In this document: piece after piece, positions 8,978 to 19,100 of the stretch
How the letters are laid out: every line of letters begins with the position of its first letter
Numbering within the stretch: the first letter of the stretch is position 1
DNA from: Mycobacterium sp. GA-1199
GTDB taxonomy: Bacteria; Actinomycetota; Actinomycetes; Mycobacteriales; Mycobacteriaceae
NCBI RefSeq assembly: GCF_001500045.1
Contig: NZ_LQIX01000001.1
Location: forward strand, 372,001 to 436,000
Reading direction: 5' to 3'
Length of the DNA stretch: 64,000 bases
Program-made: the position numbers and the translations under genes
The notes under the pieces: model-generated
What the model was told of the DNA's origin: nothing
What the model saw: the letters and a program-made list of their open reading frames with translations, nothing else
The model's database searches: none

Positions 8978-10624
8978 GTGACCATCTCCATTGCTGATAT
9001 CGATCGTTGGGATTCGGGCGATGTCCGCGAGGTCTTCCATGCCACTCGCAGCCGAGCAGAAGCAGCTTTCGAGGCGGCGGACGGTATCGCCGACCTTCCG
9101 GCATTCGGGTCCTGGGGAGGCGATGCCTCAGAGGCAGCCAAGGAAGCGATCGGTCAGACACGCAAGGACCTCGATGCCCACGGCAACGAAGCGTTGGCCG
9201 TAGCCCAGGCGGCCACTAAGGCTGCCGACAGCATCGAACAGGTCAAATCCAACCTTGCGCGGCTGCGCGCGGAGGCCGAAAGCCTCGGTATGACCATCGA
9301 CCCGGTCACCAACACGATCGAGCCTGGCCCCGGGTCTTCTGGGGCTGATCCGATGGAGATCGAGTTGAAGCGGATGCAGTTGCAGCCGCAGCTCGACGCC
9401 ATCCTTGCCGAGGCCACCAGCGTCGATAACGATCTTGCCCGCGCGATCGCCATGGCCACCGGCCACGAACCGATACCCGATACACCTCACGACAACCGCC
9501 CCGAAATCCAGGACGCCCTGTCCAAGCCCGTGCCTGAAGACCCCGAGCAGTTCAACGAACTATGGGGACAGCTCACTCCCGAAGAGAAGGATTGGCTCTA
9601 CCGTCAGGACCACAGCATCGGCAACCACCCGGGCATGCCCTTCGTCGACCGCAACCACTACAACCGGATGCACCTGACCGAACTGACCCAGTCAAGCCAG
9701 GCCGAAATCGACCGGCTCGCGCAGGAACACCCCGGATGGGCCAGAGGCGCGGTACCCAACCCCAAGGACAACATCCCCACCTACCGCGCATGGCAGGACT
9801 GGAAACAGCAGTGGGACAACGCCCACCGCAACCTGGAGGGCTACCACGCCGTAGAAGGCGTGCTCGACCGCAATGACGGGGTCCCGCGATTCCTGGGCTT
9901 GATCGACGATCAGGGCCACGCCGCCGTGTCGATCGGCGACCCCGACACCGCCTCGCACAGCGCCACGCTGGTGCCCGGCACTGGCCAGGATCTAGCCGCG
10001 TTCGAGGGCAGCGACGGCAAGTCACTGGACATGTTCCGAGCGGCCCTCGACGCCGACCCCAGCTTGACCATGAACGACGTCGCCGTGACCACCTGGATGG
10101 GCTACGACCGTCCTATGGATCTAGGGCAGGCCGCCTTCCCGGGCCGAGCGGAGACTGGTGGCGCGGCGCTGAGCACGTTCATCGACGGCATGCATGCCTC
10201 CCACGCTGGTCCCCCGGCGATCGATACCGTCATCGGCCACAGTTACGGCTCGACCCTGGTTGGGGGTGCGGCGTCAGGCGGCAATCACCTGGCCGTCGAG
10301 AACGTCATTGGCGTCGGCAGCCCGGGAATGTTGGCCGGTCACGCCTCCGACCTGAACCTCGACGCAGGGGCCAACGTGTACGCCACCCGAGCACAGCACG
10401 ACATCATCCACCTCGTCGCCGGTGCAGCACTGGGACCGAACCCGACATGGGACGGCTTCGGGGCCGTCGAGTTGGAAGCGGCTCCCGGCCCGTCAACCGG
10501 CCCGCCCTGGCTGAACCTGCCATCAGTGGCCGCGCACAGCAGCTACTGGGATGAGGGCAATCCCGCTCTGGCCAACATGGGTGCCATCATTGCCGGGATG
10601 CCCCCGCCGAAAGTGGTGCCGTGA
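8978..10624 (+). CDS. Alpha/beta hydrolase of the DUF1023 type with N-terminal helical domain; possible type VII secreted lipase toxin
   Basis: The 548-residue protein has a helical N-terminal domain (about residues 1-150) resembling ESX-associated substrates, a linker, and a C-terminal alpha/beta-hydrolase domain. A serine-hydrolase triad is visible: GHSYGS with Ser422, Asp475 in ATRAQHD, and His520 in AAHSSYW. No signal peptide or lipobox is seen. It sits between an EspC-like gene and a lipoprotein gene whose start overlaps its stop by four bases. A secreted lipase or esterase role, perhaps as an antibacterial effector, is inference; a housekeeping lipid hydrolase is the alternative. Confidence 0.72.
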   Translation: MTISIADIDRWDSGDVREVFHATRSRAEAAFEAADGIADLPAFGSWGGDASEAAKEAIGQTRKDLDAHGNEALAVAQAATKAADSIEQVKSNLARLRAEAESLGMTIDPVTNTIEPGPGSSGADPMEIELKRMQLQPQLDAILAEATSVDNDLARAIAMATGHEPIPDTPHDNRPEIQDALSKPVPEDPEQFNELWGQLTPEEKDWLYRQDHSIGNHPGMPFVDRNHYNRMHLTELTQSSQAEIDRLAQEHPGWARGAVPNPKDNIPTYRAWQDWKQQWDNAHRNLEGYHAVEGVLDRNDGVPRFLGLIDDQGHAAVSIGDPDTASHSATLVPGTGQDLAAFEGSDGKSLDMFRAALDADPSLTMNDVAVTTWMGYDRPMDLGQAAFPGRAETGGAALSTFIDGMHASHAGPPAIDTVIGHSYGSTLVGGAASGGNHLAVENVIGVGSPGMLAGHASDLNLDAGANVYATRAQHDIIHLVAGAALGPNPTWDGFGAVELEAAPGPSTGPPWLNLPSVAAHSSYWDEGNPALANMGAIIAGMPPPKVVP

Positions 10625-11244
10625 GTCGGTTAGTTCGATGTGTTGCAACACTTGCCCTGTTGATGGCAGTGGTTAGCGGCTGCAGCAATGACGACCGCCT
10701 TGGCCCCCCCGTGCCAACCGGGGCTACCGAAATTGGAGGTCCATCCGTGACATCCGCGCCGCCACCGCCACCCGGTTGGGACCCGAAAGACGTTGTCCCC
10801 GAGACCCAACAGCAGGCCCAAGACACGCTGCTGAACTACATCACCCGCACCTTGCACGAGCTGCCCCGAGGGACGGTCCTTGACGCGACGAGATACGGCA
10901 GCGCAGGGCACAACAGCTGGTGCGAAGACATTCCTCCCGACCCGAAAACCGCGCCGTCACGGTTTCATACTTCAGGCGACCTCAAGCTCCCACCAGAGAC
11001 CAACCTCGACGCCAGCGTCCAGCAAGTCGGTGACATCTGGCGGAGTTGGGGTTGGTATGTCTACGAGCGAGACGGGTTCCGCAAGCCCAACCAGTTCGGG
11101 TATGCCCCTGACGGATACCGCCTCCAGATCGTCATCGCCGGGCGTGAAGGGTTCCCGCCGACCTTGTCAGGCTCGTCGCCGTGCTTCCCCGCCGATGTTG
11201 CGCGAGACGACATCCCGTTTCCGCTGACGCTTCGCTCTGACTAG
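10621..11244 (+). CDS. Lipoprotein, candidate immunity partner of the upstream hydrolase
   Basis: The 207-residue protein begins with a basic n-region and hydrophobic core ending in the lipobox VSGC (Cys21), so the mature protein should be lipid-anchored on the outer face of the membrane. A proline-rich spacer follows, then a conserved-looking domain with WRSWGWYVYERDGF. No enzymatic motif was recognised. The GTG start overlaps the hydrolase stop (GTGA), which indicates translational coupling and a joint role. A surface lipoprotein coupled to a secreted lipase is the arrangement of some type VII toxin-immunity pairs. Confidence 0.72.
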   Translation: MSRLVRCVATLALLMAVVSGCSNDDRLGPPVPTGATEIGGPSVTSAPPPPPGWDPKDVVPETQQQAQDTLLNYITRTLHELPRGTVLDATRYGSAGHNSWCEDIPPDPKTAPSRFHTSGDLKLPPETNLDASVQQVGDIWRSWGWYVYERDGFRKPNQFGYAPDGYRLQIVIAGREGFPPTLSGSSPCFPADVARDDIPFPLTLRSD

Positions 11245-11562
11245 CGCAGCTGGCCTGGGCTGGCCTCCACACGGTGTCGCGTGAGCAGTACGTGTAGCCC
11301 ACATCTCATGCGACACCACCGAGGTGCCAGCTGCTGCTCCGTTAAGATCGGCTGACTGTAAGCGGCTGGCTCAAGTGTGCGGGCCATCAACCACTGAGCG
11401 GTGCGGTCGCAGCAGCGCATCGGACATAGGAACATCTTCAAGTGGGCGGCTCCCGCCATGCCAGATGGTGTAGCCGCTGCCGTGGCCCCGGCACGGGACA
11501 GCACATCAACCACGACGGGCCATCTGCGCATCTGAGCCGCTCCCGCGTTGTACTTTCTCCCC
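11245..11562. other. Intergenic region without convincing gene
   Basis: About 320 bases separate the lipoprotein gene from the TIR gene. Open frames here on both strands are short or antisense and have no recognisable product. No strong hairpin or clear promoter was identified by eye, although the TIR gene must be transcribed from here. Confidence 0.5.
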
Positions 11563-12474
11563 GTGGTGGGAGACAAGTTCAAAGTGTTCATTTCGTGGTC
11601 GGGGGAGCTAGCAAAGGGTGTGGCCCATCTATGGCAGGAGTTGATCAGAGAAACCTTCGATGCCGTCGAGCCATTCATGAGCGAGGAGAACATCGGGGCT
11701 GGCGAACGCAACCTGGCCAAGATAGCCGAGGAGTTAGACGGCACGTCGTTCGGCATCATTGTCGTCACTCAACAAAACCAGACTTCACAGTGGCTCAACT
11801 ATGAGGCCGGAGCGCTTTCCAAGAACCTTGGGAACGCAACGGTTCGAGTAGCGCCTTGTCTCGTGGACTTCGAGCGCAAGAGTGAGGTCACAGGACCACT
11901 CGCGCAATTCCAGGCGAGCCTGCTCAACAGGGACGGCGTCGAGTACATCTTGGCCGAGATCGCGAAGGTTGTAGGCGTAGACGTTGACTCGGTGAAGCGG
12001 CGCTTTGGCCGGGCTTGGACTGAATACGAACAACGGTTCAATGAAGCCAAGGTCGCCGTGAAGGCAGAAGCCCCGACGCCGCCGCGAGACAGCGACGATG
12101 TCCTCGACGAGATACTCACATTGGTACGCGACATCGCACGCGATCAGGGATCGGCCGCCAGCCACTCCAATACACAGAATCTCTTGAACTGGTTATGGAT
12201 GCAGCGCGAAGCGCCGACGGCAGGAGACCGAGGTTTCGACGTAATCTTTGCGCCGCGATCGGCTGAACGCTTTGGCCAACACCTGCGATGGGAACGACCC
12301 TTGGACTTGACGCCAGGCGATGAAGTATCCCATTCGGCCTTTGGGGACGGTCGAGTAATCGAGGTTGATGGGCAGGGTCATGACGCCGTAGCGGTCATCA
12401 AGTTCGGCAGCCACATTCAACAGCCCGTCCGGGTACGAGCAGACGATAACCGGCTGACGAAAATCGAGGACTGA
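11563..12474 (+). CDS. TIR-domain protein with C-terminal UvrD/PcrA-type Tudor domain
   Basis: The first 150 or so residues of this 303-residue protein form a bacterial TIR domain: KVFISWSGELAKG near residue 7, EPFMSEENIGAGERN near 36, FGIIVVTQQN near 63, and WLNYEAGAL with Glu81 in the position of the TIR catalytic glutamate. TIR domains of this kind often degrade NAD during anti-phage defence. After a helical, charged linker, residues 249-303 (GDEVSHSAFGDGRVIEVDG, then IKFGS) align with the C-terminal Tudor module of UvrD/PcrA helicases, which binds RNA polymerase. No ATG is in frame; GTG 11563 or 11566 is the likely start. Confidence 0.78.
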   Translation: MVGDKFKVFISWSGELAKGVAHLWQELIRETFDAVEPFMSEENIGAGERNLAKIAEELDGTSFGIIVVTQQNQTSQWLNYEAGALSKNLGNATVRVAPCLVDFERKSEVTGPLAQFQASLLNRDGVEYILAEIAKVVGVDVDSVKRRFGRAWTEYEQRFNEAKVAVKAEAPTPPRDSDDVLDEILTLVRDIARDQGSAASHSNTQNLLNWLWMQREAPTAGDRGFDVIFAPRSAERFGQHLRWERPLDLTPGDEVSHSAFGDGRVIEVDGQGHDAVAVIKFGSHIQQPVRVRADDNRLTKIED

Positions 12475-12724
12475 AGGTGGCTCACGCACTCTCGCCGCCC
12501 GTGCGCGGCTCCTCAAAGGACGGCGCAGAGGCGGCGGGTCGTGCTTACCTTCCCCTTGGCCGCAGGTACTGGCAGATGACTAGCAAGCTCACACAGTGGT
12601 GCTTTCACGATCGATCGTGGGACTTTGACAGGCCATCGGCTAGGTGATGTGGGGGACCCGTACCGAACGGCATCAGCGACGCGGTCTCCGCACATGTCGA
12701 AGATCCCCCGACCCAACGCAGCCC

Positions 12725-13330
12725 TTACGCCCTGGTAACGAGGGATTCGTCTAGATACCTATATAAGGTCGCACGACTGACACCGAGGTACTTTGCGATG
12801 TCCTTCACGGTGTGGCCGTCGACCTTCATCCGTCTCGCGGTGGCGATGTGCTCGGCGTCGCTCACCTTCCTGGGCCGTCCGAAGCGGGTGCCATTGGCCC
12901 GCGATGCACTCCGCTTGAGTGCCGTGCGCTCCTTGATCAGCTCGCGCTCGTACTCGGCCAACGACCCGAGGACGCCGATCATCATCCGGCCCGCTGGAGT
13001 GGAGGAATCGATGCCATCGGTCACAGAGACCAGGGTGACGCCCCGGTCGGTCAGCCCCTTCAGGGTCGAGAGGATGTGCATCATGTTGCGGCCCAGCCGG
13101 TCAAGCTTCCACACGACGACGGTGTCGCCCTCGCGCACATAGTCGAGGAGCGCTGCGAGGCCAGGCCGGTCGTCGCGTGCACCCGACATGATGTCGGAAA
13201 AGACCTTCATGACCCCGGCGGCGGCGAGCGCCTCGTTCTGTTGGCCGAGGGTTTGCGACACGGTGGAGACGCGGGTGTAGCCGATGCGTGTGCCGGTGGA
13301 CTTGAAGGAGGTATCCGCGCCGTGACTCAT
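12725..13330 (-). CDS. Small serine recombinase (resolvase/invertase family)
   Basis: The 201-residue protein has an N-terminal resolvase catalytic domain starting IGYTRVST (nucleophile Ser22), with KLDRLGRN near residue 92 and GSLAEYERELI near 135. A C-terminal helix-turn-helix (VKDIAKYLGVSRATLYRYL) completes a standard resolvase layout. The ATG at 13330 starts the family-like region; the open frame upstream of it is not homologous. It is divergent from hsdM, and the intervening DNA holds a res-like array. It may resolve multimers of the circular island or invert or delete DNA. It is distinct from the large integrase at the right end. Confidence 0.88.
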   Translation of the reverse strand: MSHGADTSFKSTGTRIGYTRVSTVSQTLGQQNEALAAAGVMKVFSDIMSGARDDRPGLAALLDYVREGDTVVVWKLDRLGRNMMHILSTLKGLTDRGVTLVSVTDGIDSSTPAGRMMIGVLGSLAEYERELIKERTALKRSASRANGTRFGRPRKVSDAEHIATARRMKVDGHTVKDIAKYLGVSRATLYRYLDESLVTRA

Positions 13331-13336
13331 AAACGG

Positions 13337-13457
13337 TGACAACGCGACTACCGAGACACCTATTTCTGAGGCTGACTTTCGAGACACCACGACCTGGTGC
13401 TGGTGGCCCTCCGAGGCGGTAGAGCACCTTGTCTCAGATGTGATCGTTTTCGAGACA
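13337..13457. other. Res-like site cluster upstream of the recombinase
   Basis: TGTCTC at 13430-13435 and GAGACA at 13452-13457 form a perfect inverted repeat spanning exactly 28 bases, the length of resolvase crossover site I in Tn3-family systems. Two more GAGACA copies lie at 13353 and 13381, closer to the recombinase start, where accessory sites would be. The region also separates the divergent recombinase and hsdM genes, so recombinase binding could influence hsdM transcription. Confidence 0.6.
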
Positions 13458-13534
13458 CGGCGACAAGCACCCAATAAGGGAATGCTGCGCTTTGTAGGGT
13501 TCGGGAGGAAGCAGTAAACCGATAAGGGGTTGGC

Positions 13535-14992
13535 GTGATCACCGGTGAGTTGAAGAGCAAGGTCGGGCGGGTGTGGGACGCCTTCTGGGCGGGCGGCATC
13601 GCCAACCCGCTGGAGGTGATGGAGCAGATCACCTTCCTGCTGTTCATCCGCCGCCTCGACGACCTCAACACCCTCGCCGAGAAGAAGGCGCGCCGCACTG
13701 GCAAGGCCGAGGGACTCATCTTCGGCCCGGAGCAGCAGGACCTGCGCTGGTCTGTGTTCAAGAACGACGAACCGGCGCTGATGTACAAGACGGTGAGCGA
13801 GAAGGTCTTCCCCTTCCTGCGCACCCTCGGCGGAGACGGGTCCACCTACGGCGAGCACATGAAGGACGCCCGGTTCACCATCCCCACCCCACAGTTACTG
13901 TCGCGGGTTGTCGACATGCTCGACGACATCCCGATGGCCGATCGCGACACCAACGGTGACCTGTACGAGTACATGCTGTCCAAGATCGCCACAGCGGGCC
14001 AGAACGGCCAATTCCGCACCCCGCGTCACATCATCAAGCTGATGGTCGACATGGTCGCCCCGCAGCCCACCGACGAGATCTGCGACCCGGCCTGCGGCAC
14101 AGCGGGATTTCTGGTGGCCGCCGCCGAGTACCTGCGCGACAACCACCCCGACGTGCTCACCGATGCCGCCCAGCGCCAGCACTTCCACCACAGCATGTTC
14201 CACGGCTACGACTTCGACTCCACCATGCTGCGGATCGGCAGCATGAACATGCTCCTGCACGGTGTGGAGGCCCCCGACATCCGCTACCGCGACTCCCTGT
14301 CCGAGGGGGCCAGCGGCGAGCAGGAGAAGTACAGCGTCATCCTGGCCAACCCGCCCTTCGCCGGGAGCCTGGACTACGAGTCGACGTCCAAGGACCTGCA
14401 GCGGGTGGTCAAGACCAAGAAGACCGAACTGCTCTTCCTCGCCCTATTCCTGCGGCTGCTCAAGCCGGGTGGTCGGGCGGCGGTCATCGTGCCCGACGGT
14501 GTGCTGTTCGGCTCCTCGAAGGCCCACAAAGACCTGCGCCGCGTCCTCGTCGAGGACCAGAAGCTCGACGGTGTGGTGAAGCTGCCCTCCGGTGTGTTCC
14601 GGCCCTACGCCGGGGTGTCGACCGCCATCTTGCTGTTCACGAAGACCAACTCGGGCGGCACGGATGATGTGTGGTTTTACGACGTCCGGGCGGACGGCTA
14701 CTCCCTCGACGACAAGCGCAACCCGGTGGAGGCCAACGATCTACCTGACGTCCTCTCCCGCTGGAAACAGCGCAACAGCACCGAGCGGGATCGGGTACGT
14801 ACCGAGCAGTCCTTCTGCATCCCCAAGGCCGACATCGTCGCCCAGAGCTACGACTTGTCCCTCAACCGGTACAAGGAGATCGTTCACGACGACGTGAAGC
14901 ATCGGTCCCCGCTGGAGATCATCGCCGACATAGAGCAGTTGGAGGCGGAGATAGCGCAGGGCTTGACTGACTTGAAAAAGATGCTGTCATGA
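13535..14992 (+). CDS. hsdM: Type I restriction-modification DNA methyltransferase subunit HsdM
   Basis: This 485-residue N6-adenine methyltransferase has an N-terminal HsdM domain (MEQITFLLFIRRLDDLN), the S-adenosylmethionine motif DPACGTAGF near residue 184, and the catalytic motif NPPF near residue 272. With HsdS it methylates the target sequence; with HsdR it forms the restriction complex. The GTG start at 13535 opens the operon. The ATG of hsdS overlaps its stop, so the two subunits are translationally coupled. Confidence 0.95.
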   Translation: MITGELKSKVGRVWDAFWAGGIANPLEVMEQITFLLFIRRLDDLNTLAEKKARRTGKAEGLIFGPEQQDLRWSVFKNDEPALMYKTVSEKVFPFLRTLGGDGSTYGEHMKDARFTIPTPQLLSRVVDMLDDIPMADRDTNGDLYEYMLSKIATAGQNGQFRTPRHIIKLMVDMVAPQPTDEICDPACGTAGFLVAAAEYLRDNHPDVLTDAAQRQHFHHSMFHGYDFDSTMLRIGSMNMLLHGVEAPDIRYRDSLSEGASGEQEKYSVILANPPFAGSLDYESTSKDLQRVVKTKKTELLFLALFLRLLKPGGRAAVIVPDGVLFGSSKAHKDLRRVLVEDQKLDGVVKLPSGVFRPYAGVSTAILLFTKTNSGGTDDVWFYDVRADGYSLDDKRNPVEANDLPDVLSRWKQRNSTERDRVRTEQSFCIPKADIVAQSYDLSLNRYKEIVHDDVKHRSPLEIIADIEQLEAEIAQGLTDLKKMLS

Positions 14993-16173
14993 ACTGGCCC
15001 ACCGTCGTGTTGGGTGAGCTTTCCGACACAGCCGGACAGTACGGAGTAGGTCTGTCGTCGCGTTACTGGCGCGATGGTGACCCGAGGTATATCAGGATCA
15101 CTGACATTCAAGACGATGGTCGGCTCAACTCGGAGGCGGTGGCACCGGACGGCGACCGCCGCGACTGGGAGAAGGCCATTCTCAAAGAGGGCGACCTTTT
15201 GTTTGCCAGGTCCGGTGCGACCGTAGGCAAGACATACTTGCACCCCGCTGGCGCGCCGCTCGCCGTATACGCGGGGTATCTCATCCGGTTCAAACTCGAC
15301 ACCGACCGTGTTTTTCCACCATATGTGTTCCGCTACACGCAGAGTCCTGCTTATCGCACTTGGGTCTCATCAGCTCAACGGGCAGTTGCACAACCGAACA
15401 TCAACGCCAAACAGTATGCAGCGCTGCCGATACCCCTTCCTCCGCTTGATGAGCAGCGGCGGATCGCGGCGGTCCTCGACCAGGCCGATGGCGTGGTGAG
15501 GAAGCAGCGTTCGGTGCTTGGTGAACTAGACGTGCTTACGCAGGCGGTGTTCCAGGATATGTTCGGCGACCCCACGACATGGCCAATGCGATGGACTATG
15601 GGCCACATCGGCGACATGGCTGAGAGCGTCCAGTACGGAACATCCTCAAAGGCGGGTGACGCTGGGGACTGGCCAATTGTGCGCATGGGCAATGTCACTG
15701 ACAACGGGCAGCTTGATCTCGCCGACTTGAAGTGGATTGACCTCGCCGACAGTGACGTGCCGAGGTACACGCTGAGGCGGGGAGACCTGCTGTTTAACCG
15801 GACGAATAGCAAGGAGAAGGTCGGCAAGACGTGTGTGGTCGCGACAGACCGGCCCTTAGCCTACGCGGGCTATCTGGTCCGGGTCCGTCTCAAGCCGCAG
15901 CATCGGCCAGAGTTCGTCAACGCCTTCATGACTAGCCGGTACGGCCAGGCGCTCCGTCGTGGAATGGCAAAGGCTGCAGTCAACCAGGCGAACATCAACG
16001 CCGCCGAGATGAGGTCGATCCCTATTGCCTTGCCCCCGACCGAGATGCAGATCTCCTTCGCGGAAGCCGTGGAACGCATCGGCGCTGAGCGACTGCGCCA
16101 GTTAGCGGCAATAGAGCACGGGAGGGGACTGTCCCGAGCGTTGAGTCTCCGCGCCTTCTCGGGCCAGCTGTGA
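14989..16173 (+). CDS. hsdS: Type I restriction-modification specificity subunit HsdS
   Basis: The 394-residue protein has two target-recognition domains (about residues 1-150 and 200-345), separated and followed by conserved helices. The central helix begins LPPLDEQRRIAAVLDQAD and the second boundary reads IALPPTEMQISFAEAV. Each TRD ends in the typical NQ(A/P)NINA-like segment (QPNINAKQY and NQANINAAEM). It sets the bipartite DNA target for both methylation and cleavage. The start overlaps the hsdM stop (ATGA). The target sequence cannot be predicted by eye. Confidence 0.93.
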   Translation: MNWPTVVLGELSDTAGQYGVGLSSRYWRDGDPRYIRITDIQDDGRLNSEAVAPDGDRRDWEKAILKEGDLLFARSGATVGKTYLHPAGAPLAVYAGYLIRFKLDTDRVFPPYVFRYTQSPAYRTWVSSAQRAVAQPNINAKQYAALPIPLPPLDEQRRIAAVLDQADGVVRKQRSVLGELDVLTQAVFQDMFGDPTTWPMRWTMGHIGDMAESVQYGTSSKAGDAGDWPIVRMGNVTDNGQLDLADLKWIDLADSDVPRYTLRRGDLLFNRTNSKEKVGKTCVVATDRPLAYAGYLVRVRLKPQHRPEFVNAFMTSRYGQALRRGMAKAAVNQANINAAEMRSIPIALPPTEMQISFAEAVERIGAERLRQLAAIEHGRGLSRALSLRAFSGQL

Positions 16174-16186
16174 GGGTCTTTGGTAG

Positions 16187-19100
16187 ATGAGCAACTTCGC
16201 CTTCGTCGAGTCGGTCGGCTGGCCCGAGGTACAGGCGGACTGCGCCCGCGCCGAAAGCTACGCGCTCAGCGATCCTCGGTCGGCTTGTATCTACAGCCGC
16301 CGGGCGGTCGAGCAGGTCGTGAAGTACCTCTACGGCGTCTTGGCGCTGCCGGTGCCCTATCAAGATGATCTGTCGGCGCGGATCAATGACGCCCGTTTCA
16401 AGTCGAAGGTCGGGGTCGGGATCGCAACGAAGCTGAACCTGATCCGGAAGCTCGGGAACCACGCGGTGCACGACCAGAAGCCCATCCCGCCTCGGGCGGC
16501 TTTGGACGCGCTGCGGGAGCTGCATCACGTGATGGTGTGGGCAGCGTTTCATCACTCGACCAACCCTCAGGCGGTGCCGCTGAAGGCGGCCTTCGATCCG
16601 GCACTAGCCAAGAAGGCCGCCCCGCTCACGCGGCAGGAGGTGGCCCAACTCGCCAAGAAGTTCCGGGAGCAGGACGAGGCGCACGCGAAAGCTCTGGCTG
16701 AGAAGGATGAGCTGGCGGCGGCCAAAGACGCCGAGATCGCCGCCCTGCGCGAGCAGATCAAGGCGGCACAGGCCGCGAATCAGAAGGTCGACGACCGCGA
16801 CTACTCCGAGGCTGAAACCCGCGACCGGTTCATAGACGTGCTGTTAGCCGAGGCGGGCTGGCCGCTGACAGATAAGCAGGACCGGGAGTTCGAAGTCACC
16901 GGCATGCCCACCGCCGACGGCAAGGGCTACGTCGACTATGTCCTGTGGGGTGCCGACGGCTTGCCGCTGGCGGTTGTCGAGGCGAAGCGGACCACCAAGA
17001 GTCCGCAGCTAGGTCAGCAGCAGGCCAAGCTCTACGCCGACCGGCTAGAGGCGATATTCGGGCGGCGTCCGGTCATCTTCTACACCAACGGCTACCAGCA
17101 CTGGCTATGGGACGACGCGGGGGGCTACCCACCGCGTGAACTGCAGGGCTTCTACACCCGCAACGAGCTGGAGTTGCTGCTGCACCGCCGTCACGCCCGA
17201 AAGTCATTGACGGAGGCGGTGATCGACTCGGCGATCGTGGAGCGGCACTACCAGCACCACGCCATCCGGGCTATCGACGAGGCCTTCATGGCCAAGCAGC
17301 GGCAGGCGTTGTTGGTAATGGCTACCGGCGCGGGCAAGACCCGGACGGTCATCGCATTGGCCAAGCAGCTTATGGAGGCTGGGTGGGTCAAGAAGGTGTT
17401 GTTCTTAGCCGACCGCACCGCACTGGTGGTTCAGGCCGCCAACGCCTTCAAGGCTCACCTACCGGACGTGACCACGGTGAACCTTGTGACCGAGAAGGTG
17501 AGCGACGGGCGGGTTTACGTGTGCACGTACCCGACGATGATGAACCTGATCAACAACACCGACTCAGGGAAGCGGGTCTTCGGTCCCGGTCATTTCGACC
17601 TTGTGGTTATCGACGAGGCCCATCGGTCGGTCTATCAGAAGTACCGGGCCATCTTCTCCTGGTTTGATTCCCTCTTGGTGGGTTTGACTGCCACCCCCAA
17701 GGACGAGGTCGACCACAACACCTACCGACTCTTCCATCTCGAAGACGGGGTGCCCACCGATGCCTACTCACTCGGCGACGCAGTCGACGAGGGCTTCCTT
17801 GTTCCGGCGGTGGGGGTGTCAGTCGGCACGAAGTTTCTGCGCCAGGGCATCCAGTACTCCGACCTGTCCGAGGAGGAGAAGGACGAGTGGGATGCGCTGG
17901 AGTGGGGTGAAGACGGACCCCCGGACGAGGTCTCGGCGGACGAGATCAACCGCTTCTTGTTCAACGAGGACACAGTGGACCAGGTGCTGGCGACCCTCAT
18001 GGACAAGGGGCAGAAAGTCAGTGAGGGCGATCGGCTGGGCAAGACCATCATCTTCGCCAAGAACCAGCGGCACGCGGAGTTCATTCAGCAGCGGTTCGAC
18101 ATCCAGTACCCCGAGCATGCCGGGCACTTCGCACGGGTCATCACTCACGGAATGAGCTACGCGCAGAGCCTGATTGATGACTTCTCGATCCCGGAGAAGG
18201 CTCCTCACATCGCGATCTCGGTGGACATGCTCGACACCGGCATCGACGTGCCCGAGGTGGTCAACTTGGTGTTCTTTAAGCCGGTGAGGTCGAAGACCAA
18301 GTTCTGGCAGATGATCGGGCGCGGCACCCGGCTGTGCCCTGATCTGTTCGGTCCCGGCAGGGACAAGCAGAACTTCTACGTCTTCGACTTCTGCGGGAAC
18401 CTGGAGTTTTTCAACCAGGACCTGCCCGGATCAGAAGGCTCGCTGCAGAAGTCGCTCAATCAGCGGCTGTTCGAGACCCGGCTGGGTCTGATCGCCGAGC
18501 TGGATACCCGCGGCAAACCCGAGGGCGAGGAGCCGCCGGAGGGATCGGGCACCGAGACCGAACGTGGACTGCGCTTCGACATCGCCCGCCAGCTTCACAC
18601 CACGGTGGCCGGGATGAACCTGGAGAATTTCTTGGTGCGTCCACACCGCCAGCTCGTCGAGCACTATGCCCAGTGGTCGGCCTGGACCCCGTTGACCTCC
18701 GAAGCCGCCGAGACAATCGCGCAGAACCTGGCGGGGCTGCCCTCCACCCACAAGGACGACGAGGAGGACGCCAAGCGGTTCGACCTGCTGATCCTGCGCC
18801 GCCAGCTTGCCCAACTCCAAGGTGACGCCGGAGGTGCCGAGCGGCTACGTGAACAGGTGCAGAACATCGCCATCGGCTTGCTGGGCAAGACGACGATCCC
18901 TTCGGTGGCCGCCCATCACGAGCTGCTCGACGAGGTCGCCAGCGACCAGTGGTGGGTCGACGTCACGCTGCCCATGCTGGAGGTGGCTCGCCGACGCCTG
19001 CGCGGTCTGCTGCAGTTCCTCGACAAGGGAAGGAAGGACGTAATTTACACGTCCTTCCAGGACGAGTTGACCGAGTCGACGATCGTGGAGCTGCCCGGCA

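Noticed and set aside
12725..16173. The small recombinase as an inverter of hsdS target-recognition domains
   Set aside because: No inverted repeats flanking or within hsdS and no silent hsdS segment were seen, so phase variation is not supported.
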